From Alviniconcha marisindica (taxonomy: Eukaryota > Mollusca > Gastropoda > Provannidae): a DNA stretch of 64,000 bases. The position numbers and the translations under genes were made by a program. Of this stretch, positions 44,198 through 57,799 are shown in pieces. Each line of letters begins with the position of its first letter. Within the stretch, counting starts at the first letter, position 1. The notes below the pieces were generated by a model. The model saw only the letters and a list, made by a program, of their open reading frames with translations. It was not told where the DNA came from and made no database searches. The DNA lies in the NCBI GenBank assembly GCA_018857735.1, contig JABMCL010003286.1, positions 211,001-275,000 of the forward strand, in the 5' to 3' direction.

Positions 44198-44377
44198 GTG
44201 CACGCTCCGACCGGTGTGCACGCGCGGCAACTTGCTCCGTCAGTTTGTGAGTATAACCCGCCAAACAATGCCGCGATTCGACTGAAAAATGGATCTTTGA
44301 AAAGGTAAGAGTTTCGGCCCTCGAAATGTTTGATTAGTTTGCAGTTGTATCAGTAACCGAGTGATTTATTAGTGATT
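43498..44377. other. 3' side of the DIRS remnant and microsatellites
   Basis: Includes (CAA)n at 43769-43797 and (CT)n at 44107-44191. I looked for the inverted or split direct repeats that end DIRS elements and could not identify them. Confidence 0.5.
44107..44191. repeat. (CT)n microsatellite
   Basis: About 42 CT units, uninterrupted. Confidence 0.97.
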
Positions 44378-45334
44378 TCGTACCACAAGTGTCAGTCTTA
44401 GGACCTGTACTCTTCTCCGTCGATATTAATGATCTACCTCTGCATAGATCAAATTCCGTCTGCAGAATCTCATATGCTCGCGAATGACTGACACAACACT
44501 TCATACAACAGGAAAAAAACGTGCAAATTCAAAAGACGCTACAGCTTTGTCTTGATCGTATTTCAGTCAGTGTGGTGCAACGTTAATCACATGCTCATTA
44601 ATCCTGTAAAAACAAAGTCAACGATAATTACTACACGGCTGAAGCACCAGCTCTCAGACTTGTAATTCAGACTGTCATTGGATTGTCAGAATATAGAAAA
44701 TGTAGCTGAACATCGCCTACTAGGTCTCATTGTCGACAACAAATTCCGATGGCAAGCCCAGATCGAACACATATACAAAAGCATGTCAAAAACAACAACT
44801 GTTTCTTCTTTGTCAACTGCAACATATCATCAACATCGATACCAGTAACTCTTCTACAACGCTCACATAAAACATCACATCGGTTATACATCAGTAGTGT
44901 GGGATGGCTGTGGCGAGGTACACTTAAAAAAACTGAACTCCCTACATCGAAGGGCAGGCAAATTAATCCTTCCTGATTCTTCTCTATCTACAGAGCAAAA
45001 GATGAGTGCACTTGGAATTTTAAACCTACCGCAACAGCTCGCTTACAATCAAGGAATATCTATGCATAAAGTTTTTAATAATAATTCCCCAAATTACCTG
45101 GCACAACTCTTTATTGGTCACCAGTCCCACTACACCAACTCCAGGAATAACCTCTACGTGCCAAGACCAAGGCTTGACTTATTTAAAACTAGCACATGCT
45201 TTGCTGGAGCGTCCCTCTGGAACTCCCTACCTCAAAATATAAAGTCACGTATTTTTCTTCCTTGTTTCAAACGTAATCTGCACAAATATATGTCTGAGAA
45301 TAACCTTCTGTCAAATTTGGACGGATTTGTTTGA
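44378..45334 (+). pseudogene. Non-LTR retrotransposon, reverse transcriptase 3' half
   Basis: Begins in the middle of the polymerase with VPQVSVLGPVLFSVDINDLP (the VPQGSVLGPLLF motif with Gly to Val). The metal-binding ADD that should follow is lost in a frameshifted stretch. It continues with HRLLGLIVDNKFRWQAQIEH, AHIKHHIGYTSVVWDG, LKKLNSLHRRAGKLILPDSS and a long final frame with ASLWNSLPQNIKSRI and a Lys/Arg-rich end, stop at 45334. A 3' untranslated stretch to about 45570 ends in CT repeats. Jockey/CR1-like by motif; the exact clade is not determined. Confidence 0.85.
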
Positions 45335-47376
<2,042 letters not shown>

Positions 47377-47669
47377 CGCGCTATTGCTATTTGAATGCTT
47401 CGGGGTTTTGTTTTTTTGTTTGTTTGTTTTTCATTATGTATCTTCATGATCATCGTTGTCATTTTTTTTTTTTTTTCGCTCATCGTATTTTGGCTCTGAT
47501 TTAAAATTATCATCATCAACGTGGTCACTGCCGATTCTTGGGTTTGCTGTTCAGTTTGTCAGATAAGCTTTTTAATTAGACTGAAGCAACGAAACATTTG
47601 ACAAAATTTTAATGGTATAGCATTAACAAGAGAACGATTTTTTTAATTTAGCAATAACGCACCCCTCTC

Positions 47670-48000
47670 CCCCAACCCTAACCGTATTACCGCAGTAGCA
47701 CGTAAAAGATCCCGGTCATTCTGCCAAAAGCCGGTGCAGGTGGCAGGATACAGCTAAACACGCATACACCTTACGTATGTGGCTTTGCATGACGTGACAT
47801 GGAGCATGGTTGTATGGTGTACACAGAACTTGCGCCGAGACGGCTGCAGTTTCATGTGGCACCAGCCCTGCCAGCGCTGTAAGTACACCACTTCGGTGGA
47901 TATTCAAAAAACGCGCTATAAAAATCAAGTCACTCATGTAGAGTCACATGCGAGCGCAGTGAGTCTGCTCAAGAGAGCGGAGAACAGCGCTATATAAGCG
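47670..48000 (+). mobile_element. SINE-like repeat, copy related to 54573-55063
   Basis: Shares, in the same order, TTACCGCAGTAGCACGTAAAAG, GGTGCAGGTGGCAGG, ATGGTGTACACAGAACTTGC, CACTTCGGTGGATATT and AGCGCTATATAAGCG with the minus-strand copy at 54573-54915. It lacks the tRNA-like head, so it is 5'-truncated, and ends in ATCATCAATC rather than an ATT tract. Confidence 0.8.
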
Positions 48001-48151
48001 ATCATCAATCAGAAACTCAGCCCATAACATAACGGTTGTACGGACAAACCAACAACAACAAACAAACAAAACAAAACAAAACAAAACCGTTTTATGGAAT
48101 AGTTTCTCAACACAGCGATGACGTGCCGGGTTTTGTGTTGAACACAGAGAG

Positions 48152-48395
48152 AGATAAGATAAGATAACACTTTATTACATAAGGATAAAAATTTAAGCAC
48201 AAATCAGCTCTTCTTTTTTTCTTTTCTTTTTTTCCCTTTTTTTCCCCCTTTTTTTTTTTACAAATCTGTCCCTGATGACAAACACAGCAACACTCAATAC
48301 GTCAAACAACACAAATAATTACGGCAAACTAAAATACATCGTAAGAACAAAAAACAAAACAAACTATTACTGTGTAAATCTTCGCAACATACGAA
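48152..48395 (-). repeat. Dispersed repeat with GATAAGATAAGATAA end (second copy 54163-54345)
   Basis: Both copies share ACTTTATTACATAAGGATAA, TTTAAGCACAA, AACAAATCTGTCCCTGATG and GCGGCAAACTAAAATACAT-like blocks. Read on the minus strand it would end in TTATC repeats, as 3' ends of some LINEs do; the orientation is inferred from that. Confidence 0.6.
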
Positions 48396-48436
48396 ACAAG
48401 CAAAATAAGACAAATACAAATCTGCATTTTGAGGGT

Positions 48437-48606
48437 GGGGGAGGGGGGGTGGGGGGGGGGGGGGGGGGGGGGTTGGATTGGATGGATATGAGCAATATTG
48501 CTTCTTAGAATGAGAAAAAATCCGTCAATAATAAACCGAAACGAGCCATTAACAAAATGCAAACCGGAGAGAGAGAAAGAGAGAGGGGGGAGGAGGGGGG
48601 GGGGGG
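48437..48606. repeat. Long G tracts and GA-rich repeat
   Basis: G-rich run at 48437-48472 with few interruptions, and (GA)n then a G tract at 48566-48606. Confidence 0.9.
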
Positions 48607-48823
48607 ACCCAAAAAATCAACAGATGTCGCGGATTCCGTAACAGTTTCAATGTCCGGGGTTTTCCCCTTCTTTCGTGTCAGCAACAGTTTTACACAGAGG
48701 TCATACAGGCCTAGCTATCACTCATTCAACGGAAACCACTACAATTGACCCATGTATTCTCTCACTAAATCTGCAACAGTGTTGAGACGATGTTCCAGAA
48801 AATTGCAGATGTCTCTGTACTGG

Positions 48824-49770
48824 TCACGGTTGACTAACGGCCATCAGTTGAGTGGCCCGCTCACTCCTCTCTCCCTTCTCTGTCACAGCTTTCCGTCCTC
48901 GCTTCATCCACCAGTCATCAAGTGTCTTGCTTTTGTTGTTGTACAGGAAAATGAAATCCTCGCTTTTTGCGATTAGAATTTTTCCGTTACTGCGTGTGTC
49001 TGCGACGATTTTCACGAAGTTCTTGTTTCTGCTTCTGTCTCTCAGCCATCGTTGGTCGAGCCTCTCCATGACACAACCTACTTGTTCTTTGACCTTTTCA
49101 ATAGAAAATCCCTTGTCACGTGCTTTTCTCTATATCGGGGTCATGGCAGCTCTTAGTGTGTTTTGTGCACTGCTGTCAGTAGGCTCACCTTCCGTGGGTA
49201 CCCCAGACCTGGGATCAACAGAAGGGAAGGCCGGGGCTTGTGTGTCAACACACTTTGCTGCATCTGCGCTGTTTTGATATTCCCCGCTGTGTAGCTGTGT
49301 GTTCTTGTCATTGTCTCTGAATGTTGCACGTGCAAACACACCAGTAGCCGCTTCATGTGAGTCAAGAGAAGAAATTTCGTGCTGTGATGTGTTGTGTACG
49401 TCTCGATATTCGTGTTCATGTGCACAGGGTTCTGGGGTTTTGTTAAACAGTTCGAAGCCAAAATCAATAAAGTCACTTGCTTGTTGATTTTTCAGTGCGT
49501 CCGTCTGACGTTCTTTATGTTGACTAAAACGTTTGCTGCGTTCTTCTGCTCTTTTCTTGTCTGTGTTTTGTTGACTTGGCGGCCTCTGTCTGTACTGCTG
49601 CACCGTGTGGGTTGTGCTCAGCCATGGAGGTCAAAGCTGTCAGACGTAGCACGGTGCACACTGTTTTTGATCCTTCACTGGAAACCTTCCATGAAGACAG
49701 CTGGTTTTCCATCAGCAGGACCTCTAAGGTTCCTTCTACAGCGGCTGGAAGTCCAGCAACTGGCATTTTG
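48824..49770 (-). pseudogene. ORF1-like protein of a transposable element (uncertain)
   Basis: Minus-strand frames give LLMENQLSSWKVSSEGSKTV, then, after a frameshift near 49600, QQYRQRPPSQQNTDKKRAEE and RSKRFSQHKERQTD, a Ser/Asn-rich middle, one in-frame TAG near 49130, and finally FVKIVADTRSNGKILIAKSE with LYNNKSKTLDDWW. Basic, low-complexity, and interrupted by one frameshift and one stop. It abuts the LINE tail at 49770. I recall similar mollusc sequences annotated only as uncharacterised, probably the nucleic-acid-binding ORF of a retroelement. Not identified with certainty. Confidence 0.45.
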
Positions 49771-50931
49771 ATGTAGAAACTATTCCACGCTGAAGAGCCC
49801 GAAAAGGAGAAACTCGTTTGAAAGATATCAGTCCTTGTTCTGGGCAAAAGTTGTTTATTCCCATGAGGGTGAAGACGTTCAGAAGGCATCGTGAGATCTT
49901 TGAGTACTGTGGGGCTTTGCCGTGAACAACCTTTCGCACTGAAACTGACATTTGCTGAGTAATAGTTGTTTGTCTAGAGGGAGTAGTTTGAGAGTACAGC
50001 ACTTTTGATTGTAGTCCATATTAGGACTTGGCATTAAGAATTTTATGGCACGTTTGTGGAGAGAGTACAGTTGCTTCATGTGCACACAGGCACATCCATT
50101 CCATGCATTTGAAACAGTTTATGTGTGACATAATGTGTGCAAAGAAAAAAACAAATGTTGCTTGATGGCTGACAATTTGGCTAGTTTTGAAAGAAGAAAA
50201 ATATTTCTAGAGACAGTTCTGCAAATATTGTTAATATGCGTTTGCCACTTTAGCTGCAGGTGTACAGTTACTCCAAGTAGGCGATGATTTGAAACCTGCT
50301 CTATTGGTGTGGTCTCGGAGTTTAGATTTAAGGAGAGCTGTTGTTTCTGGTGTTTCTGTCTTGTCGCCATCAACATGCATTTTGTTTTGGTTGGATTCAG
50401 TGCCATCCGATTTCTACAACACCATTCAGAGATATTATTTAAACTTTGTTGTAAATCCCTACGTATATTGTCTATATTGTCGTTAGCTGTATTAATGGTG
50501 CCATCATCCGCAAATAAATCGCATTGCACTGATAGACGTGTAAGGCACATAGGCAGGTCATTACTAAAGATGCCCAAAACAAAAGAGGGCCTAGGATCGA
50601 TCCTTGAGGCACTGCGCTTGTTATAGACGTTTCTTGGGAGTATGTGCCATTTACAAGTACGCTGTCATGATGAACAAGGTCAAATGCCTTGCGAAAGACG
50701 AGAAACACAGCACCTGACATTTGACGATTGTTGAAAGCTGAGAGCCAAGTATCAGTTAAACGGGTAACCACAGTTTGACTAGAATGTCCACATCGGAAGC
50801 CAGATTGGAAGGAAGGAAAAAGCTGGTGTGTTTCTAAAAAACCCGTCAAATGTTTATGACTGTGTCTTTTTAGTGGCTTTGTGAGAACATACAGTATCGA
50901 GATAGGGCGGTAGTCATTCAGATCAGTGGAG
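49771..50931 (-). pseudogene. Non-LTR retrotransposon reverse transcriptase, 3' part (minus)
   Basis: Minus-strand frames with NDYRPISIL, SFQSGFRCGHSSQ, LVFRKAFDLVHHDSVL (the metal-binding Asp of the LDFxKAFD motif reads Val), SAVPQGSILGPLLF, DLFADDGTI (intact ADD), NHRLLGVTVHLQLKWQTHIN and a thumb/C-terminal stretch with SLHKRAIKFL, PRTRTDIFQTSFSFSGSSAW. Frameshifts near 50570 and 50110. Continues upstream (higher coordinates) at 52251 across an LTR-element insertion. Confidence 0.88.
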
Positions 50932-50936
50932 ATAGT

Positions 50937-52245
50937 TGTAATGTCCAACTAGTAGACGAAATAATGTTAATCAGCATTATCTCCCTTATAGTTATATTTG
51001 CATATGCGCCGGTACTAAGCAACTTGATATACACAAAACATGCGCAGTGACACTAATTGGAAAACAAGAATGCGAACCGGTCCCGTTAGTCCAAACACAC
51101 TGTTCACCACGGCAGACGCTGCGATCACCGAGGTCCCAAGACAAGCCCTTAGCAAGAGCCGGTCCCGTTAGTCCAAACACACTGTTCACCACGGCAGACG
51201 CTGCGATCACCGAGGTCCCAAGTACAGCCCTTAGCAAGAGCCGGTCCCGTTAGTCCAAACACACTGTTCACCACGGCAGACGCTGCGATCACCGAGGTCC
51301 CAAGTACAGCCCTTAGCAAGAGCCGGTCCCGTTAGTCCAAACACACTGTTCACCACGGCAGACGCTGCGATCACCGAGGTCCCAAGTACAGCCCTTAGCA
51401 AGAGCCGGTCCCGTTAGTCCAAACACACTGTTCACCACGGCAGACGCTGCGATCACCGAGGTCCCAAGTACAGCCCTTAGCAAGAGCCGGTCCCGTTAGT
51501 CCAAACACACTGTTCACCACGGCAGACGCTGCGATCACCGAGGTCCCAAGTACAGCCCTTAGCAAGAGCCGGTCCCGTTAGTCCAAACACACTGTTCACC
51601 ACGGCAGACGCTGCGATCACCGAGGTCCCAAGTACAGCCCTCATCAAGACCGCAGACTTCAGCCACGCCGAGGTCCAGGAGGTCAACAGCCACAGCTACA
51701 CCAGGTCCAGTTGCAGCTACATCCGCTGACAACATTACTAATCCAACAACTGCAGCGCAGCGACCTGTCCGTGTTCGGAAGGCTCCAGTATATTTGAGCG
51801 ACTATGTTGTGAATAGTTCAACCTCAGAGAGTTTAATATTCCACAATAAACGAGAACAATATGAATACTGAGAGAGAAAGAAAGAAAAACAAACAAAAAT
51901 CTCCTCATGTATTTAACGCGATGTGGAAAACAACAACAGAGACGTTTTAATTATTTGGATTTTATTTTCAACAAATAGACGAAGATTCAAGCTGTACATC
52001 AATTAATGTAACTGTGTAGTTTTATCTCCTCTTCAGTATGCATTCAAAGGTGAGGAGGGATGTGATGTCAAACTAGCAGACGAAATAATGTTAATCAGCA
52101 TTATCTCGCTTATAGTTATATTTGCACATGCGCCGGTACTAAGCAACTTGATATACACAAAACATGCGCAGTGACACTAACTGGAAAACGCCCACCTAAC
52201 CGTGATCCAGAGTTGCAACGGACAGAGCTGGTGCAAGACACCAAA
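50937..52245 (+). mobile_element. Short LTR retrotransposon (internally deleted) inside the LINE
   Basis: Flanked by ATAGT (50932-50936 and 52246-52250). The left repeat (50937-51065) and the start of the right repeat (52061-52189) are about 95% identical over 129 bp, starting TGTRATGTCMAACTAG. The right LTR continues to 52245 (185 bp); the left LTR is cut short and followed directly by an 82-bp tandem array. Near the right LTR the plus strand encodes RPVRVRKAPVYLSDYVV, the usual C-terminus of Ty3/gypsy-type polyproteins, then a purine-rich tract (GGTGAGGAGGGA) just before the LTR. Taking out the element and one ATAGT leaves the LINE frame open. The last bases are not the usual CA, so the right end may be off by a few bases. 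Confidence 0.82.
51078..51650. repeat. 82-bp tandem repeat, 7 copies
   Basis: Units beginning CCGGTCCCGTTAGTCCAAAC at 51078, 51159, 51241, 51323, 51405, 51487 and 51569. Copies are nearly identical. It lies inside the short LTR element. Confidence 0.96.
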
Positions 52246-52250
52246 ATAGT

Positions 52251-53760
52251 TTTTGTTTTAGCGAGTGGATTTTTTTTCTTTTGTATACATAAGTTATAAA
52301 TATATGTAAGTGTTTCAGCTATGTAAGGAAAGGCAATTTTTAAAAGTTTAACGCTAATACCATCACAGCCTGTTGATTTCTTATTATCCCCATCTTTGAG
52401 ATAGATATTCCTATTTCGAACACATATAGGAGGAATTGAAAATGTGGCATTTTGAGAGGTTCGATCACTAACAAAGTTTAATAACTTACCAGGACAACTA
52501 TACTGAGACCCCTTGATTTGATCGTCTGGTAAGAACTTGGAGACTACAGATACAAAATGTGCGTTAAAGACGTCTGGTGTGAGTTCTAATGGAAGATTAT
52601 TGTTTACAGGGATGTGGCCTTTAGTGAGTGTGTTGATCGCTCTCCACATGGATGATATACCTGCTTTATTGCCTGCAAGGTCATTAACATATTTCTTCTT
52701 CACGAGGTAATTGATGCAGTTGCGTTGTTGCTTATATTCCGCAAATTTCTTTTGCTTCCTAAATTTTTCTCTCAGTAACATGGCTTGCTTTATATCAGTG
52801 TTCAGCCATGGTGGGAGGGTTTGTGTTTTATTCGCTTCTTTCTGAGGGGCATGCTTATTGATAACATCAAGAAATAAGTCAATTCAGCGTGACAGTACCA
52901 AATTGGGGTCACTAAAATTGTACACATTTTCAAAGGGGGTTAAGTGCAAGTCCATCAAAAAAGCTCTCTCGTCAAACCATTCAAAACATCGGTAAACAAT
53001 TGAAGAGTGGACATTTAGAACAGGCTTCACAGTTTTAACAGACAAGGTGCAACACATTGGAAAGTGACTGCTTATTCCTGTGGCAGGCACAAGAATATTT
53101 GATACAATGCTAGTATAACTTGTGTAAATATGATCAATTAACATTGAAAAATGGGGAGTGATTCTCGTAGGTGACGTTATCATTTGGTGTAGGCCAAATA
53201 ATGATATTGTGGAATCCCATGCTGGGTTAGTTTTTTGCATGTCAGTATTAAAAAACCCTAATAGGACATTCAACTTACACTCCTGTACCTTGTCCATCAT
53301 TGTAACAAACTGATCATACCAGTCAAATGTTGCTGCTGGGTTTCAATAAATATAACCAACTAAAATACTGGACTTGCCCGTCTGTCTTTCTAACCACACG
53401 CTTTCTGCTGCTTCACACTCTAAGTCCAGACGGCGACGAGCAATTTTGCTGATTGAAGAATGTATATAAACAAGTAAACCTGTGTGCTGAGATCTGGCAG
53501 CATCCTTTCGGATTAGTGAATAGTTAGGAAGAGACAGACCTTCACTTGGAATGTGACTTTTCAGTCTCACTGAGACCAAACAGGTGAAAGCGTTGATGTG
53601 ACTCAAAACAACAACAACAACAACAACAAACAAACAAACAAACAAAAAAAGACTAAAAAGAAAAGAAAAAGAAAAGACATTAAGATCATATATTTTGTTC
53701 TGTATGTGGTACACATTGAGGTGACCGACTCGGAGACAGTCACTGGACATGCCATAACCT
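52251..53760 (-). pseudogene. Non-LTR retrotransposon, endonuclease and RT N-terminal part (minus)
   Basis: From the start: RVGHLNVYHIQNKIYDL (endonuclease N-terminus), GLLVYIHSSISKIARRRLDL, NVLLGFFNTDM (canonical GDFN, with catalytic-site Asp changed to Phe), LIDHIYTSYTSIVSNILVPA followed by SSHFP where the family has SDHFP, then the linker with KQKKFAEYKQQRNCINYLVK and INTLTKGHIPVNNNLPLELT and the polymerase fingers (STGCDGISVKLLKIAFPYIA). A (TTG)n/TTTG expansion sits within the endonuclease near 53600-53650. Apurinic-type endonuclease plus RT puts it among Jockey/CR1-like elements. Mutated catalytic residues and frame breaks show it is dead. Confidence 0.85.
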
Positions 53761-53934
53761 GAGTAAAAATCAATTCCTAGAACTGAAATATGTAGGAATT
53801 CAAATCTATGCGTGAATTAATATTCCTTTAAATGTTATATATATATATCCCAGAAGACAATGGCATGTACAACTGAAAAAGAAAACAAATTAATTATTTT
53901 CAAAAGGCCAACTAGAAATACAAAGTTAGGAAAA

Positions 53935-54108
53935 ATGAAGAAGACGGATCCACACAAAACACAGCTAACAATGCAAAAGCAGTAGTTACAGCTAACAGTG
54001 CAAAAGCAGTAGTTACAGCTAACAATGCAAAAGCAGTAGTTACAGCTAACAGTGCAAAGGCAGTAGTTACAGCTAACAGTGCAAAAGCAGTAGTTACAGC
54101 TACTCGAG
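53935..54108. repeat. 27-bp tandem repeat, about 6 copies
   Basis: Units ACAGCTAACAGTGCAAAAGC plus AGTAGTT. The multiple-of-three length creates an artificial minus-strand ORF rich in CNYCFC. Confidence 0.93.
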
Positions 54109-54162
54109 CTGTTGAACAGATCCTGACACACAGTATTTAGTGACTGAAATATATTAAGAGAG

Positions 54163-54345
54163 ATAATAAGGTAATATTTTATTACACAAGGATAAAGATT
54201 TAAGCACAAGTCGGCTTTTTAACAAATCTGTCCCTGATGTCCAGCACAGAAACACTGAATACGTCAAACAAGAATACAAATAACTGCGGCAAACTAAAAT
54301 ACATATTAAGAACAAAACAAAAAACTACTACTGTCTAAAACTTCG
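54163..54345 (-). repeat. Dispersed repeat (copy of 48152-48395)
   Basis: See 48152-48395. It ends exactly where the L1-like LINE fragment starts. Confidence 0.6.
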
Positions 54346-54572
54346 CTAGATTGATATACGATATGATGAACTATCTGGAAGAAAAACGATTCCCAGGCAT
54401 GCTTTTGTGCCTAGATTTTGAGAAAGTTTGATTCTTTGGACTGGCAATTTATGTTTAAAGTTTTGAAGGCTTATGGATTTGATGATGGATAAACACATTC
54501 TACAACAATATTAAGTCTACTGTTATAGTCAGTGGTCAAACTACTCAATGGAGCGCGGGTGTAGACAGGGAG
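54346..54572 (+). pseudogene. L1/Tx1-like LINE, first part (split by a SINE)
   Basis: Plus frame IYDMMNYLEEKRFPGMLLCL then DFEKV, with DW, FMFKVLKAYGF and TFYNNIKSTVIVSGQTTQW after small frameshifts, ending in CRQG. These are L1-type polymerase motifs (liydxxxyxxxxxxxGxxxxxDFEKAFDS, and GCRQGDP). The missing DP-S-PYLF is picked up at 55068 after the SINE. Confidence 0.75.
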
Positions 54573-54616
<44 letters not shown>

Positions 54617-55063
54617 TAGCGTTTATATAGCGCTGTTCTCTGCTCTCGAGCAGACTCACTGCGCACATTGGCGTGTGATTCTGAATGAGTGACTGTATCC
54701 TTTCATAGCGCGTATTATTAATATCCACGGAAGTGGTGTACTGATAGCACTCTTGGGTTGTTGCATGGCTGGTGCCACGTGAAATGCTACCGTTTCGGTG
54801 CAAGTTCTGTGTACACCATTCAACCATGCACCTTCATTCAAAGACACATAGACAGGGTGTATGTGTGTTTAGCTGTAACCTGCCACCTGCACTTTTACGT
54901 GCTACTGCGGTAACACGGAGGTGGAACGGGTACCGAAATAAGAGTCAGCACAGAAAGTTGACCCCGGAGAAGAAACTTCTCCCGCCGCTCCTGCCGGGAC
55001 TCGAACCCGAGACCTTTCGATCACGAGTCCGACGCGCTAACCATTGAGCTATCCCCGCTCCCC
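54573..55063 (-). mobile_element. tRNA-derived SINE in the L1-like LINE
   Basis: On the minus strand a tRNA-like head has A box TAGCTCAATGG (55041-55051) and a perfect B box GGTTCGAGTCC (54997-55007). Then come GAGAAGTTTCTTCTCCGGG, the body shared with 47670-48000, CAGCGCTATATAAACGC and an (AAT)n tail (54573-54615 on plus). Interrupts the polymerase motif GCRQGDP; flanks look like GGGAGA and AAGAGA, a possible imperfect target duplication. Confidence 0.85.
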
Positions 55064-56714
55064 AAGAGATCCAGTTTCACCTTATTTGTTTATTTGAAAT
55101 ATTAGCCATTACGATTCGAGGAAATCTTAATATAAAAGGGGTGGATATAAATGGCACCGAACATAAAATTGCACAGTTTTCAGATGACACACAAGTAATA
55201 AATAGAGGAGATAAATTATCATTTGAAAAATCTGTGCAAACTATCGAATAATTTGGAAGGGTATCTGGGCTGTACCTGAACTCGGAAAAGACACAGACAA
55301 TATGGCTTGGGAGCAAGACTAACTGCAAAGTGAAATACATACCTCATCTGAATATTATCTGGAATCCCGATAAGTTCAAATTTCTTGGTGTTTGGTTTTC
55401 CGCTAATTTTAAAGGAATGTGAACGCTTAAATTATGATGAAAAACTATCAGAAGTAAAATTATTATTTAAGATATTGCTGAAAAGGCTCATCACCTTCTC
55501 TTGGAAGAGCTGCTGTTCTAAAATCACTGATATGATCTAAACTTGTGCTTCTATGGATCTTACTGCCAAATCCACCGGATGACTTTAGTAGAAGAACAAT
55601 AGTTAAAGATGTAAATGATAGAGAGTTGCGACTGCCAGACTTGAACACTTATATTTTATCGTTAAAGCTGTCTTGGATCAGGAAACTCCAAAACATAAAT
55701 CATAAATGGAAAAATATTTTTCTCGCAAATTATCCTTCTGCAGATAATCTTAAACATCTGGACCCGAATTTTACCTCATAAATAATAAAACATAACAGCT
55801 TCTGGAAAAACGTTTTTAATGCATAGAAATTATTTTACTATAAGATACAACCAACAAACTCATCACTGAACCCATTTTTTTAAAAATAATGAAAGAATGA
55901 AAGTTGGAAACAAAATGGTTACATATTACAGAAATTGCTTTGAGAAAAATGTCCATTGTATTGCAAATTTGTTACGGCCTGCTGGAATGCCATTGACATT
56001 TGCAGAATTCAAAAAATAAAAAAATAAAAACATAAAAATATGATGTCAATATTGATTTTATTTCATACAATGGTCTTGTGTTATCAGTTAAGAAATATCT
56101 TCGAAGAGCAAATGTTCATGTCAATCATAATGTTGCATTAGATACGAACGTGGCATTGAAATCGATTTATTCCATACATAAAAGTACTAACTTGTATTAT
56201 AACATATTAGTAAAAAATAATGTAGAGCCAAATTGTTGTTCGAAGTGGATTGCAAACTTAAATTGTAATATCTCTTGGAAATGTTGTGTTCAAAAGAAAA
56301 AAAAAAATAGAATTAAAAAATATCAAGTTAAAGTGGCTTCAGATAAGAATTGTCCTACGAATCGTAGCCACAAACGTAGTCCTCATGAAAATGGGAATTG
56401 TTAACTGTTCCAAGTGTACTTTTTGCGAAGACGACAAAGATAGTATTGATCATATATTTTGGCAGTGTAGTTGTATAAAACGCTTTTGGCAAATTCTGGA
56501 AAGAAAACTGAACACAAAGTGTAACATCACCTTCCAAGCACGAATTATCCAAAATCTTAATTTGTTTGGCTTAGGAGAGTCTGACAACTCCGTAAAGACT
56601 GACGAGGTGTTTGGATTCATCATTCTCTTTGCGAAACACTACATTTATCAATGCAAAAATAACATGTCCTTACCGTGCCACGTGTGCATATATTTCAAAA
56701 ACAACTTCAGCTGA
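55064..56714 (+). pseudogene. L1/Tx1-like LINE, remaining 3' part
   Basis: Continues with SPYLF, a degenerate stretch with GNLNIKGVDINGTEHKIAQF and SDDTQV (the ADD-type active site reads SDD), GLYLNSEKTQTIWLGSK, FLGVWFSAN. It then runs, much broken, to a C-terminal Cys/His module CSKCTFCEDDKDSIDHIFWQ plus C and RFW. This module (Cys-x2-Cys ... His-x3-4-FW-x-C) is the zinc-finger-like end found in many L1/RTE-type polyproteins. Stop at 56712-56714; the GA-rich repeat starts at once. Non-functional. Confidence 0.8.
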
Positions 56715-56717
56715 AGT

Positions 56718-56880
56718 ACAGACAGACAGGCAGAGGCAGGGAGAGACAGACAGACAGACAGGCAGGGGTAGGGAGAGACAGACAGACAGACAGACAGGCA
56801 GGGCAGAGACAGACACAGGACAGGAAGGCAGGCAGCACAGAGCAGAGACAGACGCAGACAGACAGGCAGGGAGAGGAGAG

Positions 56881-56928
<48 letters not shown>

Positions 56929-57047
56929 AAGAGGCAGGAGGCAGGGGCAGGGAGAGACAGACAGACAGCAGGGCAGGGAGAGACAGACAGACGACAGACA
57001 GGCAGGCAGACAGGAGGGGCAGGAAGACAGACAGACAGGACAGGCAG

Positions 57048-57130
<83 letters not shown>

Positions 57131-57244
57131 GGAGGCAGCAGGAGAGCAGGCAGGCAGGCAGGGCAGGAGAGACAACAGACAGACAGGCAGGCAGGCAGGC
57201 AGGCGAGGCAGGAGAGACAGACAGACAGACAGACAGGCAGGGAG

Positions 57245-57330
<86 letters not shown>

Positions 57331-57400
57331 CAGGCAGACAGGCAGGGGCAGGGAGAGACAGACAGACAGGCAGGGGCAGGGAGAGACAGACAGACAGACA

Positions 57401-57435
<35 letters not shown>

Positions 57436-57457
57436 GCAGGGAGAGACAGACAGAGAC

Positions 57458-57508
<51 letters not shown>

Positions 57509-57522
57509 AGAGGAGCAGGCAG

Positions 57523-57555
<33 letters not shown>

Positions 57556-57629
57556 GAGACAGCAGACAGACAGACAGAGGCAGGCAGGCAGGCAGGGCAG
57601 GAGAGACAGACAGACAGACAGACAGGCAG

Positions 57630-57710
<81 letters not shown>

Positions 57711-57756
57711 CAGGCAGGGAGAGACAGACAGACAGGCAGGCAGGAGAGCAGCAGAC

Positions 57757-57799
<43 letters not shown>

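Noticed and set aside
54990..55063. Candidate tRNA gene on the minus strand
   Set aside because: The B box is perfect, but the 3' acceptor strand is not followed by a terminator and the sequence runs into a SINE body and AAT tail.
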